NCBI GenBank assembly: GCA_020852865.1
Contig: JADYZZ010000031.1
Location: 1 to 53,786, forward strand
Length of the DNA: 53,786 nt
DNA from: Rubrivivax sp.
GTDB taxonomy: Bacteria > Pseudomonadota > Gammaproteobacteria > Burkholderiales > Burkholderiaceae_C
Direction: 5' to 3'
In this document: piece by piece, positions 16,768 through 27,602 of the stretch
Layout: every line of letters begins with the position of its first letter
Position numbering within the stretch: the first letter of the stretch is position 1
Made by a program: the position numbers and the translations under genes
The notes under the pieces: model-generated
The model's input: only the letters and a program-made list of their open reading frames with translations
The model's database searches: none
What the model was told of the DNA's origin: nothing

Positions 16768-19391
16768 TCGGTGACGGGTGCCGTGTTGGGGGACAGGGCA
16801 AAAGAGGCTTGGACCGCAGGCGCGCGCGCGCCCTCGGACGCCGGCGCGCCGGCCGCTTCGGGTGCGCGCGGCGTGCTCTCGGCGCGCTCGCGCGGCTCGA
16901 CGGGCAGCGTGAACGCGAAGCGGCAACCCACGACCTGCCCGGCATTGTAGGAGTTCTCGGCACGCAGCCGGCCGCGGTGCGACTCGACGATCGTGCGGCA
17001 CAGCGACAGGCCGATGCCGAGTCCCTCGGGCTTGGTCGAGAAGAAGGCCTCGTACAGGCGGTCGATCACGTCGTCGCCGAGCCCGGGTCCCTGGTCGGCG
17101 ACGCTGAACTCGATGACGCCGCCCGCGTCGGCGGTATGGCGCGGCAGCACGCGCAGTTCGATGTGCCGGCGCAGGCCCGGCAGCCCGGCGTGGTCGATCG
17201 CCTCGGCCGCGTTCTTCAGCAAGTTGAGCAGCACCTGTTCGATGAGGATCGGATCGACCAGCAGCGGCGGCAGGCGCTGCGCGACGTAGGTGTGGATCGC
17301 GACGCTGCGCCGGCGCAGTTCGATGCCGGCCAGGTCGACCGCGTTGTCGACGATCGTGCGCGCCTCGATGCGCTGGCGCTGCGGCTCGCTGCGCTTCACG
17401 AAGGCGCGGATGCGGCGGATGATCTGGCCGGCGCGCTCGGCCTGATGCGCCGTCTTGCGCAACGCCGCGACGAGATCGGGTTTGCCGATCGAGTCGGCGT
17501 CGACGCGACTCACCATGCCGTTGCAGTAGTTGGTGATGGCCGTGAGCGGCTGATTGAGCTCGTGCGCGAGCGAGCTGGCCATCTCGCCCATCGTCACCAG
17601 GCGGCTCGTGACCTGGGCCTTCTCGGCCTGTGCGGCGGCCTGTTCCTCGGCACGCACGCGCGCGGTGATGTCGGTGGCGATCAGCATCTGCGCCAGGCGC
17701 CCGTCGGTCCACTGCAGGTAGCGCGCGCGCACGTCGAACCACTTGTCGAGGCTGCCGACGTGCACCTCACAGGGCCGCGCGCCGGTCGCGGTGAGCTCGG
17801 CGGCGGGCAGACCCGACAGCGGATCGGTGTCGTCGTCTTCGTCCAGCGGCGCGAAGTCCGAAGGCGATACGCCGCCGGCGAGCTGCAGGTGGCCGCGCGC
17901 GTCGCCGCCGAACCACAGGCGGTAGCTGCGGTTGGCGAAGAGCAGCTCGGCCTGCTGCACCGACAGCACCGAGACCGAGGCGTCGAGCCCTTCGAGCACG
18001 GTGGTGAAGCGCTCATGGCTGGCCGAGAGCTGGTCGCGAATGCGCTTGGCCTCGGTGATGTTGGTGATCGACGCCATCCAGCCCGTCTGCTGGCCGCGTG
18101 AGTCGACGAGCGGGCTGACGTACATGCGCGCGTCGAACAGCCGGCCGTCCTTGCGCATCATCTTCACCTCGACGCCGCCGGCCGGGCTGCGGCCCTGCAG
18201 TTCCTGCTGCAGCAGGCGGCCGTTCTCCTCGAAGCGGTCGGTCGGCCAGTAGGGAAAGGGCGGCACGCAGTCGACCAGCTCCGCGGCCGGAAAGCCGCTC
18301 ATCTGGCAGAACGCGGCGTTGACGTAGGTGATGCGGCCGTCGCGGTCCATCGCGCGCATCCCCGTCGGCATGGAATTCTCCATCGCGCGCCGGAAGTTGG
18401 TCTCCTGCATCAGCGCGTCCTGGATCTGCGCGCGTCGGCGCATGTGGCGCAGGGTGCCCAGCAGCATCCACACGGTGAGCACCGACAGCGCCAGCACCAT
18501 CCAGAACAAGGTGTTGCCGATCAGGCCGATCGACGTGCGATAGCCCTGGCCGCGCAGCACCAGGCCATTGAGGGCCGGCGTGAGCGGCAAGTCGTTGACG
18601 ATCGGCGCCTGGCTCGGCGAGCGCCCGGGCAGGGCCGTCACGGTCGAGGCGAGCGAACGATCGGTCTCGTCGACGATCGCGATCGGATGGCGCTGCGCGG
18701 CCTCGGCCGGCACGTAGTGCCGCAGCAGCGCGTCGACCGCGTATTCGGCGACGAGCGCGCCGGCGAACGCGCCGCGTTCGCCGAGCGGAACGTAGAGCTG
18801 GAAAGCCGCAACGCCGCCGGCGTCGATGAAGGCGCGCGAGTACGCCGGCACGCGCGTGGCACGCGCAGTGCGGAACGCCGCCTCGACTTCGTTGCGGCGG
18901 TCCTCGACCGGCAGCACCGGGCGCAGCGGGACGTCGCCCGGGCCCAGCCGGTAGGGCATCGCCCACTGCGTCGCGCGCACGTGGCGCCGCGCGTCGATCC
19001 AGCTCAGCTGCGTCAGCTCCGGGCGGTCGCGCATGAAGGCTGCGGCCTCGACGCCGAACTCGCCCTCGGCGAGCTGGCGCGCGGCGAGTTCGCGCGCGAT
19101 GCGCCCGAGTGCCTCCTGGTTCTGGATCAGGCGCAGCCCGATCTGCTGCTGGGTGATCTCGGTGTCGCGCCGCACCGAGTCGCTCTCGCGTTCGGCCTCC
19201 TCGTTGCGCAGGTACCAGAAGGCGGAAATGATCGCTGCCAGGAACAGCAGCACCGACAGCAGCGGGCCGAGCGTGGCGAAGCGGTCCTGCAGCGCCGGCG
19301 GCTGGCGGCGCCACCAGCGCCGGAACAGGCGCCGCGCGGCGCCGCGGGTGGCAGCGGGGCCGACGGGAAGGTCGCTCGGCGCGGCGGACAT
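16764..19391 (-). CDS. Membrane PAS-PAS sensor histidine kinase
   Basis: 875 aa. TM1 is at ~41-61, a periplasmic sensor of about 230 residues follows, and TM2 is at ~290-312. PAS1 lies at ~335-450 and PAS2 at ~461-580. HisKA has His610 in SSLAHELNQPLTAI, and the ATPase holds NLLKNAAEAI (N box), DQGPGL (G1) and GLGIGLSL (G2). The HELNQPL form is that of DctB/FixL-type kinases. The periplasmic domain resembles the extracellular sensors of ligand-binding kinases, so a small metabolite is the likely signal. It is coupled to the response regulator and diverges from aceE across 134 bp. The C-terminal ~45 residues are a low-complexity Ala/Glu/Pro tail. The ATG at 19391 is chosen; longer extensions lack conservation. 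Confidence 0.93.
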   Translation of the reverse strand: MSAAPSDLPVGPAATRGAARRLFRRWWRRQPPALQDRFATLGPLLSVLLFLAAIISAFWYLRNEEAERESDSVRRDTEITQQQIGLRLIQNQEALGRIARELAARQLAEGEFGVEAAAFMRDRPELTQLSWIDARRHVRATQWAMPYRLGPGDVPLRPVLPVEDRRNEVEAAFRTARATRVPAYSRAFIDAGGVAAFQLYVPLGERGAFAGALVAEYAVDALLRHYVPAEAAQRHPIAIVDETDRSLASTVTALPGRSPSQAPIVNDLPLTPALNGLVLRGQGYRTSIGLIGNTLFWMVLALSVLTVWMLLGTLRHMRRRAQIQDALMQETNFRRAMENSMPTGMRAMDRDGRITYVNAAFCQMSGFPAAELVDCVPPFPYWPTDRFEENGRLLQQELQGRSPAGGVEVKMMRKDGRLFDARMYVSPLVDSRGQQTGWMASITNITEAKRIRDQLSASHERFTTVLEGLDASVSVLSVQQAELLFANRSYRLWFGGDARGHLQLAGGVSPSDFAPLDEDDDTDPLSGLPAAELTATGARPCEVHVGSLDKWFDVRARYLQWTDGRLAQMLIATDITARVRAEEQAAAQAEKAQVTSRLVTMGEMASSLAHELNQPLTAITNYCNGMVSRVDADSIGKPDLVAALRKTAHQAERAGQIIRRIRAFVKRSEPQRQRIEARTIVDNAVDLAGIELRRRSVAIHTYVAQRLPPLLVDPILIEQVLLNLLKNAAEAIDHAGLPGLRRHIELRVLPRHTADAGGVIEFSVADQGPGLGDDVIDRLYEAFFSTKPEGLGIGLSLCRTIVESHRGRLRAENSYNAGQVVGCRFAFTLPVEPRERAESTPRAPEAAGAPASEGARAPAVQASFALSPNTAPVTE

Positions 19392-19460
19392 GCGGCGGAT
19401 TATCGATGCGGCGATTCGAGTCGATCGTTGCTGCCGCATCGTGAAACAAGGGCGCGCTAT

Positions 19461-19488
19461 TTGAAATGATCCCGATCTGTGCCACACT
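19461..19488 (+). promoter_or_regulatory. Candidate sigma70 promoter of the pdh operon
   Basis: TTGAAA (19461-19466) and CACACT (19483-19488) are separated by 16 bp. The implied leader is about 30 nt and contains GAGGAGA before the aceE ATG. The -10 is weak, consistent with activator dependence on the divergent two-component system (inference). Confidence 0.45.
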
Positions 19489-19525
19489 GCGCCGTCGAAA
19501 TTCAACCGCACCGAGGAGACAAGCA

Positions 19526-22228
19526 ATGAGTGCGATGCCCGAGCATGTGCGCGGCGCGCCCGACGACGCCGACGCGCAGGAAACGCGCGAATGGCTCGAC
19601 GCGCTGTCGGCCGTGATCGCCCGGGAAGGCGACGAACGTGCCCACTACCTGCTCGAACAGCTGCTCGACCACGCGCGCCAGAACGGCATCGACCGCCCGT
19701 TCTCGGCCAAGACGGCATACGTCAACACGATCGACTCCGCCGACGAGGAGCGCAGCCCGGGCAACCTGATGCTCGAGGGGCGGCTGCGCGCCTACATGCG
19801 CTGGAACGCGATGGCGATGGTGGTCAAGGCCAACCGCCTGCACCACGACGACGGCGGCGATCTGGGCGGCCACATCAGCAGCTTCGCGTCGCTGGCGCAC
19901 ATGCTGGCCGCGGGCTTCAACCACTTCTGGCACGCCGAGAGTCCCGGCCACGGCGGCGACTTGCTGTACCTGCAGGGGCACAGCGCGCCGGGCATGTACG
20001 CGCGTGCCTTCCTCGAAGGGCGCATCAGCGAGGAGCAGCTGCTGCACTTCCGCCAGGAGGTCGGCGGCAAGGGCATCTCGAGCTACCCGCATCCCAAGCT
20101 GATGCCCGAGTTCTGGCAGTTCCCCACCGTCAGCATGGGCCTGGGGCCGCTGATGTCGATCTACCAGGCGCGCTTCCTCCACTATCTGCACGCGCGCCGC
20201 ATCGCCGACACCGCGCAGCGCAAGGTATGGGTGTTCTGCGGCGACGGCGAGATGGACGAGCCCGAGTCGCTCGGCGCCATCGGACTGGCCGCGCGCGAGA
20301 AGCTCGACAACCTGATCTTCGTCATCAACTGCAACCTGCAGCGCCTGGACGGTCCGGTGCGCGGCAACGGCAAGATCATCCAGGAGCTCGAGGGCACGTT
20401 CCGCGGCGCCGGCTGGAACGTCATCAAGGTGATCTGGGGCAGCAACTGGGATCCGCTGCTGGCGCGCGACAGGAGCGGCGCGCTGCGTCGCATCATGATG
20501 GAAACGCTGGACGGCGACTATCAGGCCTTCAAGGCCAACGACGGCGCCTTCGTGCGCAAGCATTTCTTCGGGCGTGATCCGGCGGCGCTCGAACTGGTGG
20601 CCAAGATGAGCGACCAGGACATCTGGGACCTGCGCCGCGGCGGCCACGATCCGGCCAAGGTCTACGCCGCCTTCCACGCGGCGAACCGCCACGTCGGCCA
20701 GCCGACGGTGATCCTGGTCAAGACCGTCAAGGGCTACGGCATGGGGCGCGCCGGCGAGGGCAAGAACACCGCGCACCAGACCAAGAAGCTGAGCGACGAG
20801 GATGTGCGCTACTTCCGCGACCGCTTCAACATCCCGATTCCCGATGCCGAGCTGCCGAAGATCCCGTTCTACAGGCCGGCCGACGACACGCCGGAGATGA
20901 AGTACCTGCACGAGCGGCGCCAGGCGCTGGGCGGCTATCTGCCCCACCGTCGCACGCGCGCCGACGAGAGCTTCACGGTGCCCTCGCTCGAAACCTTCAA
21001 GGCGGTGCTCGAGCCCACCGCCGAGGGCCGCGAGATCAGCACGACGCAGGCCTTCGTGCGCTTCCTCACCCAGTTGCTGCGCGACCAGGCGCTCGGCCCG
21101 CGCGTCGTGCCGATCCTCGTCGACGAAGCGCGCACCTTCGGCATGGAGGGCCTGTTCCGCCAGATCGGCATCTACAACCCCGAGGGCCAGAAGTACACGC
21201 CGGTCGACAAGGAACAGGTGATGTACTACCGCGAAGACAAGGCCGGCCAGATCCTGCAGGAGGGCATCAACGAGGCCGGCGGCATGTGCAGCTGGATGGC
21301 GGCGGCGACCTCGTACTCGACGAACAACCGCATCATGGTGCCGTTCTACGTCTACTACTCGATGTTCGGTTTCCAGCGCTTCGGCGACCTCGCCTGGGCC
21401 GCGGGCGACCTGCAGGCGCGCGGCTTCCTGCTCGGCGGCACGAGCGGGCGCACCACGCTCAACGGCGAGGGCCTGCAGCACGAGGACGGTCACAGCCATG
21501 TGCTGGCCGGCAACATCCCCAACTGCGTGAGTTACGACCCGAGCTTCGCCCACGAGGTGGGCGTGATCCTGCACCACGGCCTGAAGTGCATGGTCGAGCG
21601 CCAGGAGAACGTCTACTACTACATCACGCTGCTCAACGAGAACTACGCGATGCCCGGGCTCGTGCCGGGCACCGAGGCGCAGATCCTCAAGGGCATGTAC
21701 CTGCTGCAGGAAGCGCCCAAGAAGACGCCGCGCGTGAACCTGTTGGGCAGCGGGACGATCCTGCGCGAGTGCATCGCGGCGCGCCTGCTGCTCGACGCGG
21801 ACTGGGGCGTGGCTGCCAACGTCTGGAGCTGTCCGAGCTTCAACGAGCTGGCGCGTGACGGCGCCGATGCCGAGCGCTGGAACATGCTGCATCCGCTGGC
21901 CGAGCCGCGCCTGCCCTACGTCGCGCAGCAGCTCGCGCCGCACGCCGGCCCGGTGGTGGCCAGCACCGACTACGTGCGCAACTACGTCGAGCAGATCCGC
22001 GCCTACATCCCCAAGGGCCGCGCCTTCAAGGTGCTGGGCACCGACGGCTTCGGGCGCAGCGATTTCCGCACCCGCCTGCGCGAGCATTTCGAGGTCAACC
22101 GCCATTACATCGTCGTGGCGGCGCTCAAGGCGCTGGCCGACGAGGGCAGCGTGCCGCGCGCGCTGGTGGCCGACGCGATCGCCAAGTACGGCGTCGACGC
22201 CGACAAGCCCAACCCGCTGCACGCATAA
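19526..22228 (+). CDS. aceE: Pyruvate dehydrogenase E1 component, homodimeric type
   Basis: 900 aa (E. coli AceE 887). TPP-binding sequence GDGEMDEPESLGAIGLAAREKLDNLIFVINCN carries the GDG...N motif near residues 252-285. HAES and LLYLQGHSAPGMYARAFLEGR, and the catalytic loop AGEGKNTAHQTKKL, are all typical. It decarboxylates pyruvate and acetylates the lipoyl groups of E2. The ATG at 19526 has GAGGAGA nine bases upstream; an upstream in-frame ATG is not conserved. aceF follows after 24 bp. The enzyme uses TPP, the cofactor sensed by the riboswitch elsewhere in the window. Confidence 0.98.
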   Translation: MSAMPEHVRGAPDDADAQETREWLDALSAVIAREGDERAHYLLEQLLDHARQNGIDRPFSAKTAYVNTIDSADEERSPGNLMLEGRLRAYMRWNAMAMVVKANRLHHDDGGDLGGHISSFASLAHMLAAGFNHFWHAESPGHGGDLLYLQGHSAPGMYARAFLEGRISEEQLLHFRQEVGGKGISSYPHPKLMPEFWQFPTVSMGLGPLMSIYQARFLHYLHARRIADTAQRKVWVFCGDGEMDEPESLGAIGLAAREKLDNLIFVINCNLQRLDGPVRGNGKIIQELEGTFRGAGWNVIKVIWGSNWDPLLARDRSGALRRIMMETLDGDYQAFKANDGAFVRKHFFGRDPAALELVAKMSDQDIWDLRRGGHDPAKVYAAFHAANRHVGQPTVILVKTVKGYGMGRAGEGKNTAHQTKKLSDEDVRYFRDRFNIPIPDAELPKIPFYRPADDTPEMKYLHERRQALGGYLPHRRTRADESFTVPSLETFKAVLEPTAEGREISTTQAFVRFLTQLLRDQALGPRVVPILVDEARTFGMEGLFRQIGIYNPEGQKYTPVDKEQVMYYREDKAGQILQEGINEAGGMCSWMAAATSYSTNNRIMVPFYVYYSMFGFQRFGDLAWAAGDLQARGFLLGGTSGRTTLNGEGLQHEDGHSHVLAGNIPNCVSYDPSFAHEVGVILHHGLKCMVERQENVYYYITLLNENYAMPGLVPGTEAQILKGMYLLQEAPKKTPRVNLLGSGTILRECIAARLLLDADWGVAANVWSCPSFNELARDGADAERWNMLHPLAEPRLPYVAQQLAPHAGPVVASTDYVRNYVEQIRAYIPKGRAFKVLGTDGFGRSDFRTRLREHFEVNRHYIVVAALKALADEGSVPRALVADAIAKYGVDADKPNPLHA

Positions 22229-22252
22229 CCAGAGCAAGACGGAGGCAAGCCC

Positions 22253-23956
22253 ATGGCCCTGGTGCAAGTGAAGGTGCCCGACATCGGCGACTTCGAGGAA
22301 GTCCAAGTCATCGAGATCCTCGTCAAGCCCGGCGACCGCGTGGCACGCGAGCAGTCGCTCGTGACCGTGGAGTCCGACAAGGCGTCGATGGAGATTCCCT
22401 GTTCGCAAGCCGGCGTGGTGCGCGAGCTCGCGGTGGCGCTGGGCAGCAAGGTGAGCGAGGGCAGCGTGCTGCTGCTGCTCGACGCCGAGGGCGAGGCCGG
22501 CGCACCGGCGGCTGTGCCGGCTGCCGCGGCTGTGCCGGCCGCACCGGCCGCACCGGCCGCACCGGCCGCAGCCCCAATGGCGCCGCCGCCCGCCGCCGCC
22601 GCGCCGCCGGCAGCCGCCGCCGCCGCCGCCGGCGTCTTCGACGTCCGGGTACCCGACATCGGCGACTTCGCCGAAGTGGCGGTGATCGAGATCTTCGTCA
22701 AGCCCGGCGACAGCGTCCGGGCCGAGCAGAGCCTGATCACGGTCGAGAGCGACAAGGCGTCGATGGAGATCCCTTCGTCGCATGCCGGCGTCGTGCAGGC
22801 GCTGAAGGTCAAGCTCGGCGACAAGGTGAGCCGGGGCAGCACGATCCTCAGCCTGCTCGCGGCCGACGGCGCCGCGGCGCCGGCAGCGGCCGCGCCGGCC
22901 GTAGCCGCTGCCGCCGCAGCGCTGGCGGCCGCAGCGCCGGCCACGGCGCCACCGGCCGCACCGGCCGCGGCGGCCGCACCGGCCGCGGCGGCGCTGCCGG
23001 CGCACGCACCCGGCGCGTCCGCGGTCGGGCTGCCGCACGCGTCGCCGTCGATCCGGCTGCTCGCGCGCGAACTCGGCGTGCCGCTTGCCGAAATCGCCGG
23101 CAGCGGCCCCAAGGGCCGCATCACCGAGGCGGACGTGCAGGGCTTCGTCAAGGCGGTGATGACCGGTGTCGCGCAGACGGCGGCGCAGAAGGCCAAGGCG
23201 CCCGCCGCCGCAGGCGGCACGCTGCCCGGGCTGCTGCCCTGGCCGCAGGTCGACTTCGCCAAGTTCGGCCCCATCGAGCGCAAGGATCTGGCGCGCATCA
23301 AGAAGATCGGTGGCGCCAACCTGCATCGCAACTGGGTGCTGATCCCGCATGTCACGAATCATGACGACGCCGACATCACCGAGCTCGAGGCCTTGCGCGT
23401 GCAGCTCAACAAGGAGCACGACCAGAGCGGCGTCAAGATCACGATGCTCGCCTTCGTCATCAAGGCCTGCGTCGCGGCGCTGCGCAAGTTCCCCGAGTTC
23501 AACGCCAGCCTGGACGGCGATCAGCTCGTGCTCAAGCAGTACTTCCACATCGGCTTCGCCGCCGACACGCCCAACGGCCTGATGGTGCCGGTGCTCGAGA
23601 ACGCCGACCGCAAGGGCATCGTCCAGATCGCCAGGGAGATGGCCGAGCTCTCGGCCAAGGCGCGCGCGGGCAAGCTCGCGCCGGCCGAGATGAGCGGCGG
23701 CTGCTTTTCGATCAGCTCGTTGGGCGGCATCGGCGGCACCTACTTCACGCCCATCATCAACGCGCCCGAGGTCGCCATCCTGGGCGTGTGCCGCAGCGAG
23801 ATGCGGCCGAAGTGGAACGGCAAGAAGTTCGTGCCGCGCCTCGTGCTGCCGCTGTCGCTGTCGTGGGACCACCGCGTCATCGACGGCGCCGCGGCGGCGC
23901 GCTTCAACGCCTACCTCGGCAGCGTGCTCGCCGACTTCCGGCGCGTGCTGCTGTAG
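22253..23956 (+). CDS. aceF: Dihydrolipoyl acetyltransferase (E2) with two lipoyl domains
   Basis: 567 aa. Two lipoyl domains, ~2-77 and ~126-200, each carry the lipoylated Lys in VESDKASMEIP. Flexible Ala/Pro linkers follow each. The E3/E1-binding domain (PSIRLLARELGVPLAEIAGSG) is near 262-300 and the catalytic domain occupies ~340-567 with SLSWDHRVIDGAAAA. It transfers acetyl groups to CoA and forms the PDH core. AGACGGAGG precedes the start. A 110-bp gap with a long hairpin separates it from lpdA. Confidence 0.97.
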   Translation: MALVQVKVPDIGDFEEVQVIEILVKPGDRVAREQSLVTVESDKASMEIPCSQAGVVRELAVALGSKVSEGSVLLLLDAEGEAGAPAAVPAAAAVPAAPAAPAAPAAAPMAPPPAAAAPPAAAAAAAGVFDVRVPDIGDFAEVAVIEIFVKPGDSVRAEQSLITVESDKASMEIPSSHAGVVQALKVKLGDKVSRGSTILSLLAADGAAAPAAAAPAVAAAAAALAAAAPATAPPAAPAAAAAPAAAALPAHAPGASAVGLPHASPSIRLLARELGVPLAEIAGSGPKGRITEADVQGFVKAVMTGVAQTAAQKAKAPAAAGGTLPGLLPWPQVDFAKFGPIERKDLARIKKIGGANLHRNWVLIPHVTNHDDADITELEALRVQLNKEHDQSGVKITMLAFVIKACVAALRKFPEFNASLDGDQLVLKQYFHIGFAADTPNGLMVPVLENADRKGIVQIAREMAELSAKARAGKLAPAEMSGGCFSISSLGGIGGTYFTPIINAPEVAILGVCRSEMRPKWNGKKFVPRLVLPLSLSWDHRVIDGAAAARFNAYLGSVLADFRRVLL

Positions 23957-23965
23957 CGGCCGCCG

Positions 23966-23996
23966 CCGCGCGGCGCGTGCGAACGCGCCCGCGCGG
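23966..23996. other. Long GC hairpin between aceF and lpdA
   Basis: CCGCGCGGCGCG pairs with CGCGCCCGCGCGG (one bulge) across the loop TGCGAA. There is no U-tract. It could attenuate or terminate transcription between E2 and E3, or stabilise the aceEF message; sequence alone does not decide. Confidence 0.45.
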
Positions 23997-24066
23997 CGCG
24001 CACCAACGGCGATCCATCGGCCGGCGGGGCCGGCACGAAAACAGACCCGCGAGCGAAGAGGGGACC

Positions 24067-25917
<1,851 letters not shown>

Positions 25918-25958
25918 GGCCCGGGCCGCGGGTGGCCGCTCGGCGCAGACGGAATGCG

Positions 25959-25984
25959 GGACGGCCGCCTCGCGGCGGCCGTCC
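25959..25984. terminator. Bidirectional hairpin between lpdA and the small exported peptide gene
   Basis: GGACGGCCGCC pairs perfectly with GGCGGCCGTCC (11 bp) across a TCGC tetraloop in the convergent gap. No U-tract follows on either strand, so termination efficiency is uncertain, but the position and strength fit a terminator for both transcripts. Confidence 0.6.
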
Positions 25985-26014
25985 GGATGACGTAAGGAGA
26001 GGAAGGCGCGCGCT

Positions 26015-26191
26015 TCAGCAGCCGCCCTTCTTCTCCTTCTTCACCTTCTTCTCGTCCTTCTTCGTCTCCTTCTTGTCGTCCTTCTTGGCGGCGGCCGAGG
26101 CGGCCGGCTCGGCGGGCTTGGCCGGAGCCTGCGCGAACGCCGGACCGGCGACGAAGGCGAGGGCGACGAGGGAGGCGAGCAGCTTTTGCAT
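26015..26191 (-). CDS. Small exported Lys-rich peptide of unknown function
   Basis: 58 aa. Residues 1-21 form a Sec signal peptide ending AFA. The mature part is about 37 residues, Ala/Pro-rich and then almost entirely Lys, Asp and Glu (KKDDKKETKKDEKKVKK), and closes with GGC. A strong AGGAG lies 6 bases before the ATG, which supports translation. It follows the rhodanese gene by 146 bp in the same direction and converges with lpdA. I do not recognise a domain. The single Cys, at the very end, could form a disulfide, bind metal or sulfur, or be surface-attached, but none of this is shown. Confidence 0.75.
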   Translation of the reverse strand: MQKLLASLVALAFVAGPAFAQAPAKPAEPAASAAAKKDDKKETKKDEKKVKKEKKGGC

Positions 26192-26337
26192 GGGTGTCTC
26201 CTGGGACAGGGATGGGAAGTACGTGGACGCGCGCGAGCTTGCGCGCAAGGCGCTCAACGCACGACGCACGAAGCGGTTGACACCGCCCGGACGGCGCCGT
26301 GCGACCGGCCGCGAAGAGCGCGGCGCGGCGGCTCGGC

Positions 26338-27354
26338 TCACTTGCGCGCCTTGAGCCGATCGACCTCGGCCTCGAGCTCGTCGATGCGGCCTTGCATGGC
26401 GCCCAGGCGGCCATTGAGCGCGCCGACGTTGAAGAAGGTCTCGTTCGCGGCGGGCGCGCTCAGCACGCCGGCGTAGCCGAGCCAGCTCGGCTCGTAGACC
26501 TTGACGTCCTTGAAGCCGAGGTCGCGCAGCACGGTGGCGGTCTCGGAGGCGCGCACGCCGCTCTGGCACATGACGACCACTTCCTTGTCGGGATCGAGCC
26601 CGGCGTAGAGCCGACGCAGGTCTTCCAGCGGCTTGAGCGCCATGCCGTCGCGCGTCTTGACCTCCTTGCGCGCGAGCTTGCCCGGCGTGGCCGGATCGAC
26701 CCAGTTCTGCTCGTAGGGGATGTTCACCGCGTTGGGCACGTGGCCGCCGCGGATGGCGCGGATGTCGTTGCCCGCGTACTCGCCCGGCGTGCGTACGTCG
26801 AGGATCTGCGTCTTGCCTGCGCGCACGCGCGCCACCATGTCGTCGTTCCACAGCGCGACGCCGGGCTGCGGCGCGAGCTTGAGCGTCACGGCGGGCAGCG
26901 TGGTCGCGTTCTTGTCGAGCGGCTTGCCGGCCGCGCGCCAGTCGTCCAGGCCGCCGTGGAAGACCTTCGCGTCGGGCGCGCCGAAGTAGCGCGCCAGATA
27001 GGCCGCGTAATAGGCATAGGGATCGCCCTTGCGGCTGTAGGCGATGACTTCCTTGTTCAGGATGTCGATGCCGGCCTTGCCGAGCAGGGCCTCGACCTGC
27101 GGCGTCGGCACGAAGTCCTCGCGGTTGGGGTCGCGCAGCACGCGACCCGCATCGCCCAGGTTCACGGCGCCCGGGACATGCCCGGCCTGATAGTCGTCGG
27201 CGTCGCGGATGTCCCAGACGATGGCGCCGCGGCGCAGCGCCTGCTCGACGTAGGCGGTGTCGACGATCCCGGCCGCCAGGGCCACGCCCTGCAGCAGCAC
27301 CAGCAGCAAGCCGGCCAACGCCCGGCTCCATAAGGACTTCGTGGTAATCAGCAT
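26338..27354 (-). CDS. Exported two-domain rhodanese (sulfurtransferase)
   Basis: 338 aa. Residues 1-27 form a signal peptide. Rhodanese domain 1 (~30-150) has VIAYSRKGDPYAYYAA, with Ser in place of the catalytic Cys. Domain 2 (~175-300) has VVVMCQSGVRASETA with the active-site Cys present. A short coiled coil (MQGRIDELEAEVDRLKARK) ends the protein. It probably moves persulfide sulfur in the periplasm. It diverges from the YeeE genes across 248 bp and neighbours a molybdopterin oxidoreductase, so it belongs to the sulfur module. GGAGG lies at good spacing before the ATG at 27354. Confidence 0.9.
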   Translation of the reverse strand: MLITTKSLWSRALAGLLLVLLQGVALAAGIVDTAYVEQALRRGAIVWDIRDADDYQAGHVPGAVNLGDAGRVLRDPNREDFVPTPQVEALLGKAGIDILNKEVIAYSRKGDPYAYYAAYLARYFGAPDAKVFHGGLDDWRAAGKPLDKNATTLPAVTLKLAPQPGVALWNDDMVARVRAGKTQILDVRTPGEYAGNDIRAIRGGHVPNAVNIPYEQNWVDPATPGKLARKEVKTRDGMALKPLEDLRRLYAGLDPDKEVVVMCQSGVRASETATVLRDLGFKDVKVYEPSWLGYAGVLSAPAANETFFNVGALNGRLGAMQGRIDELEAEVDRLKARK

Positions 27355-27493
27355 GACGAACCTCCGATAGGCGCGGATGCCGCACGGCACGCACGCATGT
27401 CCGATGCTGCCACAGCGGCCCCGCCGCTCGGAGCGCCCGTGCGGCGAGTGCGTCGCACGACCTTGCGCAAGCTCAAGGAATCATGCCCCGCAC

Positions 27494-27507
27494 GGTATTC
27501 AAATACC
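27494..27507. promoter_or_regulatory. AT-rich palindrome between rhodanese and YeeE genes
   Basis: GGTATTCAAATACC is a perfect 6+6 palindrome around a 2-base centre. Its arms extend imperfectly to CACGG and CCGTG. An ATTCAAAT core is striking in this GC-rich background. It resembles operators of ArsR-family sulfur sensors (BigR/SqrR-like), which often control YeeE-type genes; no such regulator is in the window. Confidence 0.5.
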
Positions 27508-27602
27508 TCCGTGTCGGCGGTACGGCCGACGGCCCCGGCCACCCGGGTTTCGACGGGGCCGCTGCGGGGTCAGGGTGGGCCGGACTGCCCAACGGAGTTG
27601 TC

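Noticed and set aside
22500..22635. Repeated GCCGCACCG units as CRISPR or VNTR locus
   Set aside because: They encode the Ala/Pro linker of the E2 subunit; no spacer structure.
19502..23872. Antisense ORF of 1456 codons opposite aceE-aceF
   Set aside because: It is a high-GC shadow: His/Arg/Val-rich composition, no domain, and aceE/aceF on the other strand are certain.
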